Positions 1 through 12,600 of a stretch of DNA of 64,000 nucleotides are shown one piece after another. How positions within the stretch are numbered: position 1 is the first letter of the stretch; each line of letters opens with the position of its first letter. The notes beneath the pieces were generated by a model. The model had not been told where the DNA came from. It saw nothing but the letters and a program-made list of their open reading frames with translations, and made no database searches. The stretch lies in contig CM029131.1 in NCBI GenBank assembly GCA_016859345.1, forward strand, positions 7,430,320 through 7,494,319, read 5' to 3'. The DNA is from Istiophorus platypterus (lineage: Eukaryota; Chordata; Actinopteri; Istiophoriformes; Istiophoridae). Position numbers and translations under genes: made by a program.

Positions 1-129
1 CATCTTCATGTTCCCTCTTTCTGTCTCTACCCCTTTATTTTTCCTGTTGTTTTTTTTTCTTTTGGCTACCTCTCTCTTTTTGTGATTGCCACTCTCTCCT
101 TTCTTCCCATTTCAAACCATCGCTTCCAG

Positions 130-3100
130 ATGAACCAGTGACCAGTCCGACCACTGACAGGTCCTCAGTGGCTAAAAAGCGTTTTACTTTGCAGGGCTTC
201 AGCAATCTGAAGAGTCAAAAAGGTAACATTAGTGACACTGGAGCTAACGGAGAAAAAATGCTTGGATGGGTTTAGTTTGATTAGTTTTAAATTTTTAAAG
301 GGAGATTATGCAACTTTTAAAAGATCAAATGACATCTTCAACCTTTTATGATTGAAAAGTCGATTAATCACTGCACACAAAGACAAATGACGATGATGAT
401 AAGAAAAGAAAAGAATATAAATCAATCTTTACACCCTTTTTTTAGGGCTTAACCAATTGGTATCTGAAATTATGAATTTGATCATTTTTGTCAGAAATCG
501 CTTGGAATTGATTGTAGAGTTTTGTATCTAAATAATTATAATTATTTTTATTTTGCATAAAATTTAATATTTCTTTTTTTTTTTTATCAATTTAGATCAA
601 GCCTTTTCCTTTCCATTTACTATCAGGTAAATAATAAATAGAGTACAGTCAAGTAGAATGAATTGAATTATATCCATTGTTCATAAGAAAAAACAGCAAC
701 TGAGCACTGCGTTGTTAATTTAGGGCCAATTATGGCCCCTAACTAACCTGATTTAGAGCATGATTAAATCAGATCAGTTGGGACTTAAACAGAGGAGTCC
801 AGTTTTTATGTTGGAGAAACTCTGCCTCCTGGTGGGTAACATCTGCCCTCCCCTCCTATCCATGAGCTATAGTTCCTACTAGATTCACCACCAGAGCTTC
901 AATAATGAAAGAGTTACTGTATGTACATCAGTTAATGCCTGTTCTGTTCTCCTGTCCACCCACTGTCCTGATTCAGTTATATTTGGGGTGAATTTTAAAT
1001 AAAGCTAAATTATTTTGATTCCCCACAGAACTCTTTAAATGCACTGTGGAGTGATGGTGGTTAGTCAAACCCACTCTATGAATTACCCAGTTTTAAAGGG
1101 CGGAATTAATCTTTCTAACATAAAATTAGTTTTATACTGCTTACACAACTGTTTAAACCTATTTGTAGAGGTGGTGTTTTAAATGAACGAAAATTAAGGG
1201 TTTTTATGCCTAATGATGGTCACTAAATGGAGGCCAACATTTCGTCATCGCGGTTTGGATATTTAATTATACTGTCGAAAGTCTTGCTTCTCTGAGCCTG
1301 CTCTCTTCCTCACTTTTCTCTTCCTCTGCTTCCTCCTGTCCTCCTTTTTCTGCCTGTGTGGCCAGGCTCGGCCCTGAGCCCCGAACATGGCTCCAAACGG
1401 CACTTGGTCAAGAGCGACCCCACGCCTTTTGGGTTCAAAGGTATATTTCTGTCCCCTTATAGGGGGACGTCTAATTCTAGGGGGCCATGTTTCATCTTCC
1501 CACCCCTCATCGTTAGAACGTGCTCCAGTCTTGTGTGTGTCTTATTATGTAGATTTCACTTGTGTTTCGTATAGAAGGATGAAACTGGATTTGATGTTTT
1601 CCGTTTAACAATAGAGGATGTTCTTCATGCACTCATCTTAAATTCACCATGACGTTGTACGTGTGTGAAGTGAAAAATGCTCATACAGACTATCTGCACG
1701 TCCTGAAAGTACCAAAATCATTGCTTTAAAGTACTTATATAGAATTAAAATATCCTAAAACCACTAATATTTTTCTTCATAATAGAATTCTTTTGCACTT
1801 TTTGCAAATCCAGTACAATCTGCATCCATTTATAACAATGAAATATCTGAAAAGTTCTTTTCTGGCCATCTTAAACACGCAGATAATCTGTAATATACAT
1901 TTTTGTCCATGAACACTGCAGTTACCATGTGCACAACATATTTCACCTTCATCCACAGGTCAAAATCATTATCAGCATCTCTTTATGACAATGTTGTGTC
2001 TATTACATGGGGGGGCAATGTAACAAATGTCTTTACTTTACTCACCATTTCTCCCTGTCAGAGGGAAGAACCCATGTGTATTTCTAACAGCAGTGAGTTA
2101 GAGTCCACCAGTAGTTTTTCCTCCTGGTTCACAACAACACTCTTAAAAACGTCTTTTTCTTGTCTCGCCACGTGACTGGGTGGCCGGCGGTCTCATTGAT
2201 TTGCTGGCTGTTTCTTCCCGTCTAGAGCCGGCTCCTCATCTCAGTCTGGGCCGAGTCAAATGGATGAGTACCTCTAGTCTGTTACAGAGCAAGCGGCAAG
2301 GTACTGAGCCGCTCTGAGGATCAGCCACAGTGGGTGTTTGCTGTGGTTTGTGATGGCCATGATTTATTTTTACTAGAGGTAAAGTGCAGCAAAATATCAA
2401 CTTTCTAGGTCACTTAGCCTTGTATTGAGGCTTATTGTCTTATCTCCCATTGTAGTGAGGTATTTTGTTTCAAATGGGCGACAGTCTGAAAGGCACTTCT
2501 ACTGTTTCTACTCGGGGACATAAGATTTTAAGTCTCAATTCCAGCCTAAATGATTATGTTTTTTCAAGGTGCCAACTCTACCTCAAATCAATCATTCTCT
2601 CTTCTTTCACTACTGGTTGCTATGGGTTTAGTTGTTGTGGGACATAGAAAATGAGAGTTCGAAAAATATATGCAGCGCACCTTTTCAATGACTTCATTTT
2701 CAGTACTGGCAGTCAGAGCGGTCTTGAAATGAATGCAAGTGATTCAAATCTGGTTTTCCCCGTGATCGTTGTTTGAATTGTTGATGTGTTTTACTGGGAT
2801 CTGCCTCTTTCTGCTGATCTTCTCTGGGATTTCGGAGGAGCGTGGCTGGCGTCTTAGCGTCTGAGCATTTGAGTGTGTGCGTGTGTGTGTGTGAACGGCT
2901 TGATTTGCTGTGATTTTCATGGTTTTGTGCTCCTCGTGGGAGATTCAGGTGTGACACCGTGACTCTCTTTCCAAGTGGCATTCTGTCAGCTCCTGGCAAA
3001 AAATCACATTCACAAACATGCGGCTCTTTCATGCGCTGTTCCTGTCCTTTAATATTGACAGCAACCATGTAATCTCACTTATTTCCAAACCATTAACATC

Positions 3101-4622
3101 TCAAATATCCACTCTGAGATGCACAGGCACTTTATATTGACCTGCTTTTAGTGATGAATGCTTTGAAATTTATGTGTTTTGTTTTATGTTATTAGTGACC
3201 CAGGAAGCATTTTAATGCCACATGGAGAGGGAGTGGGATTGTGTGTGATACAGATTCACCTCCACCTTTCCTCACGTCACTTACCACTTTTCCCCACTTC
3301 TCATTATTCCTCCTCTCTCCTTTGCCTCTCTATCTCTTCACCTGTGTCCCCCTCTGGTCTATCTGCCCCCCCCCGATTCCTCTTGACCCTCTCCTCTCCG
3401 CTCTTCACCGCCACCCACTCACAGGCTGGAGCAAGGCATCTCTCTCCGCGGACGCCTCGGAGGAGAATGACGGGTACTCCAGTGGCGAGGACCCCATAAA
3501 CTCTGACCCCGAGGATGACGTAGGAAAGAAGCTGGTGAGCCTAAACCTAGAGAACTTTACATACAGGATATTGCTTTTCATTTCATTGTGGTTGTTTCAT
3601 TCATTGCTGCATTAAAGTTGCTAAAAGAGTGGAATAGTAACTTTAGTTGGAAACAACCGAGGAAAATAAATCTGCTACCAAAAAAAAGGATGCCTTAGGT
3701 GATGTTTGCCACCTGACTCCCTTAACCGCTGGCTGACTCACTTTGGTGACCTTTGACCCCTTTAGGCTCCAGGAAAGTATACTGTCGTCGCAGACTGCGA
3801 GAAGACGGGACCTCAGGAGCTGTCTGTCAAAAGTGGAGACGTGGTGCAGCTAATCAGAGAGGGAGAGGACGGACAGTGGTAAACATCTTCCTCTCCTCAG
3901 TCATTACCTCAAAATTCAATTATATATACCAGTACCATAATTGCATTTTTATGTATTAATGTGAATAAATCAAACTGTATAAAAACCAGAAAACACACTG
4001 AAACCATAAAAGCAAGTGGATCTATATCGGAAAAGTTGTTGAAAAGTGCTGTTATCCTGTGTCAAGGCCACAACGTGTTTCCTGCCTTCAAACGGGCTCA
4101 TTGGATGTTTAGAAATCATATATTTGTAAAATAATTATGTATGATCCTGCCAGTCGAGTAAGCTATGGAGTGGCTGCAGACATTGTCGGGTAAAGTCACT
4201 TTGTCTTATTCCCCGTAGGTTTGTGAGGAACCTTCGCAGCAGTAAGGAGGGTTGGGTGGCAGCGGCAAACCTCCTCAGCCTCATCTCAGAGTCTAAGTCG
4301 TCGCAGTCACTCAGCAGCTCAGGTATTTTTTTTTCCCATGCACACAAAAGTTTATATCCACTCCACCACTCTTCAGTAATAATGTGTGCTTCCACTTGAA
4401 TTACAGCCATCATCTCTGACCCTGATAGAGGTTGTTTGCATGAGACATTTTTGCTCCAATTAAAAGACTATGTAAACACTGCTGCTGTCTGCCTGGGTTT
4501 AATAAAGCCTAATTTTGCTGCGTGTTTGTGTTTGTCCTTCAGATGGCAGCGTCTCTGGGAACCTAAGCACTTCCTCCAGCTGCAGCGAGACCTACACCAG
4601 CTTTTCTGACATCAAACCCTGA
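130..4622 (+). CDS. mcf2l: Mcf2l (Dbl-family Rho guanine nucleotide exchange factor), 3' part with SH3 domain
   Basis: C-terminal coding exons of a Rho-family GEF that activates Cdc42/RhoA at membranes; the Sec14, spectrin and DH-PH exons lie upstream of the window. Exons by GT-AG and phase: 130-222, 1366-1440, 2226-2300, 3425-3534, 3766-3878, 4219-4322, 4543-4622 (stop TGA). The first reads EPVTSPTTDRSSVAKKRFTL then QGFSNLKSQK, as remembered for the MCF2L region after the PH domain. Exons 3766-3878 and 4219-4322 make the SH3 domain, from KYTVVADCEK through the ALYDY-equivalent strand and DGQWFVRNL to KEGWVAAANLL. The tail is serine-rich, ending SFSDIKP. Exons 1366-1440 and 2226-2300 are both 75 nt and phase 1-1, so each can be skipped in frame. 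Among Dbl-type relatives, MCF2L carries a C-terminal SH3 whereas MCF2 does not; which teleost paralogue this is (mcf2la or mcf2lb) cannot be told. Confidence 0.88.
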
Positions 4623-6181
4623 CCTGAGATCTCACCCGCTCCCCCCCTGCTCCATCCCTCCACCCTAAAAACCTTTTTCCCAGGAGGGTTGTTACGAACC
4701 TTAAAGCTGACTCTGACTGGAGAACAGAATCTCAATGTTCTTTTTTTAATCACGCGGACACGCGCCTCCCAGTTTGTCGGATCCAACCAAAAACCAAAAC
4801 TATCACTGTATCTATGAATGTTACCAGTGTTGCAGCTGAGTGTCGACTACACCCAGTTTTTCTGAGTATTTACAGTCACCTGTCTCTGCAAAAGAAAAAT
4901 CACTAATTTCAACTCAGCAGGATTATAATCTCATTCACAATTATTTTTTTAACTGAAAAAATATGCACATGTTGTTAGAATAGAAAATTCAAATAATTCA
5001 ATGTCAGCAAAAAAAGGCTCTTCGGCATCCCTCTTTCAGGCCTTTTTAAAAATCACAAAAACCCCTTGTGATTATGTAGCATTAAAGGAGACGATGTTAA
5101 ATATCCTACAGCAGTTTACACTCCTCCAAGTTCGACGACATCACAGCGTAGCGATTACGGTGTGAAAACTGGTGTGAAACATCCACAACCGCTAACAGAC
5201 TGGCATTTCACATTATACATTGGCTTTAGTGTCAGACATTCATTGTTCACTGTGAAAACTGGATGCAACAAGACAAAAAACAAGCTTTCAATGTTCAGGG
5301 CATGTTACTATAAGTCTTGCAGACTTTTTTTTTCGTCCGTGGGATGCATCCAGCGCATTAAATCCCGGCAGTGTCTGGCCGAACGATGCTGTCAAAGCAG
5401 TTGGGGTTTTTTTCTTTTGTTTTTGCAGAACGCTGTATTCATCCCATGTTTTCGATCAGCGCTTCCATTCACCCCTGTTTCATGGTGTTAACTACTATTT
5501 AAGAAACACGGTGAGATGTATCAGTGGATGAATGTCACCAACAGCACTACCTGGCGTTCACATGTCTTGCACTCCTCCGGCTCTGTGTTAAAAATCAATT
5601 ACGAAGCGAGCGGCAGCTTGAAACAATTTTTGAACTTCAGTAAATTTTGAACTCTCTTGTTTTTCCTTTTTTTTTGAAGAGGGATTGTCTAACTCGCCTC
5701 TGAACTGCTCTGGATTTACCTCTCAGGAAGCCCAAGAAGTTGTGCGCGCAGGCAGGTGTGACCGCATACCGACTTGTACCGACTAAATGTCTGTGTGTGT
5801 GTGTGTGCATCAGTGCATGTTTGTTGTTCTAGGGCAAATCAGGCTAAAATGCAAATGTCACAAAGCCCCAGAGAGGCCGGTCAAACCACAGATATCAGTC
5901 GAAACTCATTTACAAACAAGGTCCCATTTAGGGATATTTTAGAATTACAGAATTGTTTACACTGCCTGTGTGGTGATGATATTGGTATCAGTGGTAAAAG
6001 TTATGCATTCACGTGCTGGGTTCAGTTTTAGAATGGTAAACTTTATCGGAAATTTGCATATTTGCCCAGGAGCCAATCGGTGGTCCGGGCCTCACCACAA
6101 ACCCAAGTCCGAGAAACTTGGTCAGACTCCGAGAAACTTGGTCAGACAAACAGAAACAGACGCACATAAATCTCAATACTC

Positions 6182-6183
<2 letters not shown>

Positions 6184-6247
<64 letters not shown>
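6184..6247. repeat. (TA)n microsatellite, about 31 units
   Basis: Uninterrupted alternating TA inside the mcf2l 3'UTR, followed by a few ACATAC units. The palindromic composition means the transcript could fold back on itself. Confidence 0.97.
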
Positions 6248-6253
<6 letters not shown>

Positions 6254-6699
6254 CACATACTGTTTTTGTGTCATGGCCACTCTGCTCACCTATCTTTGGT
6301 CTGCACTGCAGCAACAAAAGCAGGCTTTGTCCTCTTCCTCTGCTCCCAGCCCCGCTGGGGCATGTGACAGCAGCCACTTCTCTAGAGGCCAGGCTAACCA
6401 GGGCCCGGACCTGCTCGACGTGTTTGCGCCACCAGCCCTAGAGCAATATTTGTTTGCCTGACACCACAATGTAGCTGAGTAATCGTCACGGTGGAGTAAC
6501 AAGGTGCAAAGGAAAACAAGGAAAACAAAAATTGAATAAATAATGACAAAAGTCGGACTTTCGGCATAAGTTACACAGCAGGGTTGGTGAGTAAGCAGAA
6601 GCCCTGATCGTCCCTGTTAGGCCTCATGATGTAAATGAGTATGTTGATACAGGTTGATAACACACCTTTGACAACCAGCTGCTGGGACACACCTCTTCA

Positions 6700-6740
<41 letters not shown>
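6700..6740. repeat. (CA)n microsatellite
   Basis: Uninterrupted CA dinucleotides, about 20 units, in the mcf2l 3'UTR. Typical teleost simple repeat. Confidence 0.97.
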
Positions 6741-6742
<2 letters not shown>

Positions 6743-7789
6743 GGAATCCATGCTATTCTGAACACTGAATGACACCTTTTTTTCTTTCCTTGTTTTTCAA
6801 GGGTTGAACATATTTTTTTATATCCCAAGATTTCTACTGTATCCACAAGGTGCACTGTAAAACAATCTTTCCTTTTTTTTTCCATCCTTAATGTTGAATG
6901 TCTTGACAGGTGGTTACCAAGTGCGGCATGTTGTTGCACTAGAACCAGGTGCGCCCATCTATTACTAACAATGAGCCATATTTGTCCTGTGGTTTAACAA
7001 AATCCTGTTGACACCACTGTGGTTTTGTTAAAACTGGCTCTAACCATGATTAGAACTCTTAATTATTTTCTTAAGCTCTTTTTTGTTGGGAACCACTTCA
7101 GAGTTGTTGTTTTTTTCTCAAATCACAAAATGTGCATGTCCTACCTGTGAAAGGAATGGTTCTTCTCAGATTACAGATCTTTCTTTGTCAAACTGTGAGC
7201 TAAACCAGAGAGTAAACTGTGGGCTGGCATTATCGTTGATCCATTTAAGTTCTGTAAGAGTGAAAAATGTATGCTACACTTGTACAGATGTGTCCTCTCT
7301 ATACCTCACTCTGTTTTCCTCGAGCATGTATATTGTGAAGAGGATCATGTTTTTGTGCGTCTCTTTGTCTCCCTGTGTACCATCATTCTTCGTGGCATGT
7401 TCTTCATGAGCCCCGATTTAAAACATCTCAAGTCAAAGCCCCAAACAGGGCAAGTATTTTTTACCAGGCACTGTTGTATATTGTGATAGATTATTTTCTG
7501 CCCTCTTATGAAAGCTGACATGGGCACTAAACTTGTCTGTGTTTGATCATGATCACACGATAAAGCTTATTGAGTTATTTGTATTTTTTACTCGGAGGGT
7601 GGAGAAATTGACAAGGGTTATATTTTTTAGTTTCCTTTTTATGCAGCACATTGCAGCGACCACTTTCTTTATTTTCCTATTGTATATCTACTGAGTATGG
7701 TGTTGATATAAAGATATTATAATGAGACATATCTGTGTATAATTGTAAATATGTAATTCTGAATTGTATGTAAAATGAAAAGCAGCTTT

Positions 7790-7795
7790 AATAAA
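7790..7795 (+). promoter_or_regulatory. mcf2l: Polyadenylation signal of mcf2l
   Basis: Canonical AATAAA in an A/T-rich context, followed by a T/G-rich stretch at about 7805-7835 that would serve as the downstream element. It lies on the coding strand of mcf2l, about 600 bp before the CpG-rich promoter of cab39l. Confidence 0.6.
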
Positions 7796-7810
7796 GTCTG
7801 ACATGGTTTC

Positions 7811-8400
7811 CTCTATGAGAATTTGCCTTTTTGTGGGAATCGAAGCTGGTTTATTTAATTATTTTTACTATTGCCATTTTTAGCTCTCAGTTAGACCATA
7901 CTGAGTCATGTATCTAGGCTTTTGAAACTCCTTTAACCAGCAAATATTTTTTAATCGACTTTCTTTCTGGAAAAAATTAGGGAGAATAAATTTTTATCAG
8001 TTTTTTTTTCATCAGTTTATCATTTTTACTGGAGTTAAGTATAAAAAAAACACACATAGATGAATTGTAAGTGTTATTAATTATGTATTTTAATCCGGAA
8101 ATGTAATTTCAACCGTGTCATATCTAACCTCCAATGGGCTTTTTCCAGTTTAGACAGTCATGATTTCGTCTGGGTCGCGTTCCAATATGTTTACTATCCG
8201 ACCTTCAGTGCCTCCTTTCTCCTCTACATTTTCCTCCCACCGGTTTTTAATGTCAATCGTATCCTTTTCCTGTACTAACCGTAAGTATCTTCAGCTCAAT
8301 CACACCCGTGCCTGTTATTTTACCGCCTGCGATCCGGTCACACCTAAAAGACGAGGCGAGTGTGAAGGACATGGCCTGAGACGATGCGAACGAGAACTCG
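7811..8400. other. Intergenic spacer between mcf2l and cab39l
   Basis: A/T-rich at first, becoming CpG-rich from about 8330. I see no exon, RNA gene or recognisable transposon. Its short length, with both genes on the plus strand, is in keeping with a compact fish genome. Confidence 0.6.
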
Positions 8401-9600
8401 GCCGCGGCTGGAAAGATACAGATCCGTCAAGCTGGCGGGAGTGAGCCGGGCCGCTAACGGAAGTAACGCGTTCACGCTCCGCGGAGCGAATTTCCCCGTT
8501 TGACGGCGCCATAGCGGAAATATATCGTTCGTATTCATAAATAAAGGCAGGGTTTTGACTATTAGTAGCCATTTTGGTCCGACTTTTAACCTCCTGTCTA
8601 AGTATTCTTCTGTTTATTTAGCCGGATGGGAGTCGGCGGGGGTTTTATTCCGAAACGCAACACCCGGAAGCCTATAAAGTCCCCCCCCCCCCCCGCGCTA
8701 GCTTGACGAAACGGCTGGAAAGCGACCAGATGGACTTGTGCGCTGCCTCCTTAACAGATTCCCCGCATTTTAAACCGCATCGCACGCATCTTCAGCCGAC
8801 TTCTTCCCCACCACGCTAACCCGGGCCAAGCCCTGGCGTGACCGCGAAAATCCTACCTGGGAGCCTCGGAGCCGCGCTTGCGAACCGGGGACGGAAGCGG
8901 CGAAGACATTTAAAAGACGCCCGACCGAACATCTTCCCCCCCCCCCCCCGGCCCGCCCGCCGTAAGTACCCGTCCCCGGCCCGAAGCTGTCGAGGAGCGG
9001 CCGCCTCCGGTTCACCTGACGGGGGAGATGTCGCTGCCCTTGACAGCCCGTGTAACTTCAGCCGGGGTGGTTGGTGGTGGTGGTTGGTGGCGGCGGTTGG
9101 CGCGTTTAAATGTCCGCCGTGCTGATACACGGGAGCTCCCTAACGTCCCCCCCCCCCTTTTTTCTTTTTTTCCAGCAGTTTTCTTTTCTCCCCGAAACGA
9201 CGCGGACAACTAAGATTTAGCTTTTGGGAAAATCTGTCGGAGAAAAACAAGATAAAGGAAAAGGGAGTTTAGCCGGAGGCGAGAGGGGTGTAGCCTTGTT
9301 AAATCACATTGTCTGGGACTGTTTATGCGGCCTTATCTGCTGTTTTCTGCCGCCTGAGCCACAAGTTCTTGTCCCTCTAAAACACCGCGGTTCTTGGGAC
9401 GTTTGTTTCTCCAACAAGCGCGAATTCAGCTTGTGTATTTTTTGTTTTATTTCTTTTTTTTTTTGTTGTTGTTGTTGTTGTTATTTTCCTCTTCTGCTAT
9501 GTTACTTTAGGCGAACGCCGTCAAGCTAGTCGGAATGAAAACAACGCCGCTTCCGGCCACGTATTTCAAAATAAAAAAATAAAACCCGTCAGAAATTCAG
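8400..9600 (+). promoter_or_regulatory. cab39l: CpG-rich promoter region of cab39l
   Basis: Dense CpG contrasts with the A/T-rich flanks. It contains ETS-type GGAA cores (ACGGAAGT near 8458, CCGGAAG near 8674, a reverse TTCCGG near 9549), a CTATAAAG box near 8672 and two poly-C runs (about 8681-8694 and 8937-8949). The word CGTCAAGCT(A/G)G occurs at 8425 and 9519 on plus and at 8697-8708 on minus. No coding exon is seen. It is assigned to cab39l because it is the only CpG island upstream of that gene on the plus strand. The exact start site is not determinable. Confidence 0.6.
8710..8961 (+). other. cab39l: Probable non-coding first exon of cab39l
   Basis: The CpG island contains a good splice donor, GCC|GTAAGT, with the exon ending at 8961. 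The coding part of cab39l begins with an acceptor at 16836 and an ATG only 27 nt into that exon, so an upstream non-coding exon is required. The left edge is a guess from the CTATAAAG box near 8672. Confidence 0.4.
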
Positions 9601-12600
9601 CTGCGACCCCGCGATGAAAAATCTGGAATGATTAGTCACCCCAGCAGGTAGATGATCGCCAGCAAAAATAATATCCGACAGTAATTGCAATTGAATTATA
9701 GCTGAAGGGGGTGATCGGGTAATCCTGAAACCCTCCCCTGGATCTAAAGTGTCAATTGAAGAGATTAGATGCTCTGGTCTGCATCATAGCCCATGAGAAG
9801 CTTTCATACCTTTTTGAGTGTCGAGTGGTTAGATTGTACAAAAACGAGCAGTTTAAAGATGTCGCCTGGGACGTCTTTCGAAACTTTCATAGGAATCTTT
9901 CCTGCATGTTGTAGCACATAGAATTGATAAATTGAAAAAGAAAAATGACAGAGAAAATGATAATTACAAAGATTTGTCAATTGCAGCCTTATTGTCTATA
10001 CAGATATGTTGTATGGTGCTACAGTATAGTGCAGAGTCACATTTTACATCCCCGGGGATGGCTGGGATATAGTGTAGATTGATTGTACATTCCCTGCATA
10101 ATGGTTTCAACTGGGAAATCAGGCGGTATTCAGGCATTGAGAGTGCTATAATAATGTCAAGTCTCTTTTTTTTTTCCGTTGGAAAGTTTCAATCTCATGT
10201 TGTACTGGAAGTTTGATCTCAGTAGATGAAATAATTCTAGGGTTAATTAATACTTTATACACTGTCTTCTATATAGAGCTGACCTGAAATGTCAGTTAAC
10301 CTGTTAGTTAGCAATAGATCTGAAAAACTGACTGACTGTTGAGGCATTTTTCTATGCGAAAATTACAGCTTCTCAGATGTGAATATTTTCAGTTTCTCCT
10401 AGATTCGTGTGATAAATTGAATGTCTTTGGGTTTTGCAATGTTGGTCAAAGGTCGGTGCTTAAGATTGTGTAAATCTGCGCTGCTTTTATTCTGAATGCG
10501 ACACCGCCCTACATCCTGTGTTGCTCCTCTTACCTCCATTTGCCTGGACATATAGACAGACCCAAAATCAGATACAAGTGGGCTCTCATATCCTGGTGGG
10601 ACAGACCTGTCTGTCACTGGTTTATAATATTAACCCCTATTGATCCTGCACATAATTGCAGCAGCCTAAAAACTGTCCCAAATAAATAACTGTATAAAGT
10701 AGCGGACATGTAATTGTACCTAGGTATCCAGGTCTGTCAGTCTGTGGGAGCCTGCTGCTGAAAGACAAGAGTGAACTATCACTCCCTGCATCATGTATCT
10801 CATGTTTTGAAGGGTTTCAGTAGTAATAGGCTGGTATAATATATGACAGTTGGGAATACCATATACATTCAACTTGACCAAAAGTTTTAACAACTGTCCA
10901 TTTGTGACATAAAAACTTCTCAATGTCATCCTGTCGTATTTGTGTTTAGCATGATATTTTTAACTACTGGCTTGTCTCTCAGTAACAAGAGGTCTTTATG
11001 CCCTGAATTTAGCTTCCTAGGCCCCTTACTAGCTCTGCCAATCAAATATGTAGGTTAGGGTGAGAGCTGTGGTTAGAGTTGGCATCTGTCATAATGCGAT
11101 TACAAAGGAGGTGAATTTGGAAGGAAGGCTTGCCTGTCAGACTCCACCTTGGGTATAAAAAGTTTCACTCAAGGGATTTTGTTTTCTGTGTGTACCTGAA
11201 CATAGCGTCTTCCTCCACCATTACGCTATTAATCAAAGCAGCAGCCTGGACACACAGCAGCTGAAGGCCACTCTGACACAACCAAAAATCCAAGGGCCAT
11301 AACTGGATCTTTTCATTTAGGGAGGTTTCTGTTTGCTTCTGTAAATTGCATCTAATACAGGCAGGCATCAGGGCTCGAGATTTTTGTGCAATAGCAAAAA
11401 ATCCTTTCGTTTACCAGTCAAAGTTCCAAAATAGATTGTACTTTTCACGTCATTGTAAATCTAGGGAGTGGACTGGAGGAGCTGATGTTTGTCCTTTTCA
11501 GGGAGCGTTCCGTCCAGGTTGCCTCGGAGAGGACGGTCTGCCTGTGCACGTCTGCACAGAGAATGCTTCTTTGTAGTTTGAGACGGGCTGTGATGTAGCG
11601 TCATCCGCCCAAACACTTAGATTTTCATTTCCCTTTCTAGTAGCGAACTCTGGAGCATAAACGAAGCAGCAATTCTACTTTTACAAATAGAATTTGAAGC
11701 AGACTAGGACTTTTGGATGTTTTGAGATTGCTCACTTAGACTCAGGTGCTATAAAGTGGAACCCTAAAGTTCTACACTATGATTTAAGAGGTGCTCAAAA
11801 TGTTTCCGCTTCTTAATACACTGTTATCTAGCAGGAAATAAACCTCCGTATGCTGTGTTGCACTCAAAAAATTTTAATTCCATAACATTAAAATTATAAA
11901 TGTTGCTTTCACTTGGACTCACTTCTAGAAAAAGTCACGTCTGGTTTCAGTATATACTTGCAGACATCATTTATACTGAGAGAGGGAGTGAGGGTGTGAG
12001 GGTTAATTGTCCTCCTTGCTCCTCAGTGAATACTTAAATTCCAGTTGTGTGTGCTACAATACATCATGAATGGCTGCGTCTGCATTCCAGACGATCCAGA
12101 AGAAGTGCTGTCAAATTAGAGGCGGCCGCCATTCTTCTTCTTTTGTGAAAAGGCACTTCATTCATCACAATGCTGAATATTTCAAATGAGTACTTGGATG
12201 GTATGAAAGTAATTATAAATTGGCATGATGACTGTTTTTTAGCACGAGCCATGAATAGATAGACAGAAGAACGTACAGCTGTCAGTATAAAAAAGAGAAT
12301 GAAAAATCTTTAAATTAAATTTTTTTTTAAAAAAGATGGAAAACTGCTACACGACAACAAATAAACTTTACAGTACAGCACAGGTCTGGTACAGAAAGCA
12401 AAGGGCATTTTCTATTAAGCCCAAGTGCCACAGCAGAGGTCAGAGTTTCCACGAGAGGTTTGAAATATTTCGTCCGTCTCTGCTACGTCTACAGTCGAGG
12501 GAATCTGGCGTGAACATTTTCAAAGTGAGTAACAGTGATGGCCAATTTCCACAATGTTTTTATAGACAAAATGTTTTTATTGAGAAACTTATTGAAACTT

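Larger units (their letters stand above)
4623..7810 (+). other. mcf2l: mcf2l 3' untranslated region
   Basis: About 3.2 kb without a credible coding frame follows the mcf2l stop. It holds a long (TA)n array, a (CA)n array and a 20-bp tandem duplication (6108-6147). The right end is set by an AATAAA at 7790-7795; no other strong candidate is nearer the start of the next gene. Alternative earlier cleavage cannot be excluded. Confidence 0.6.
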
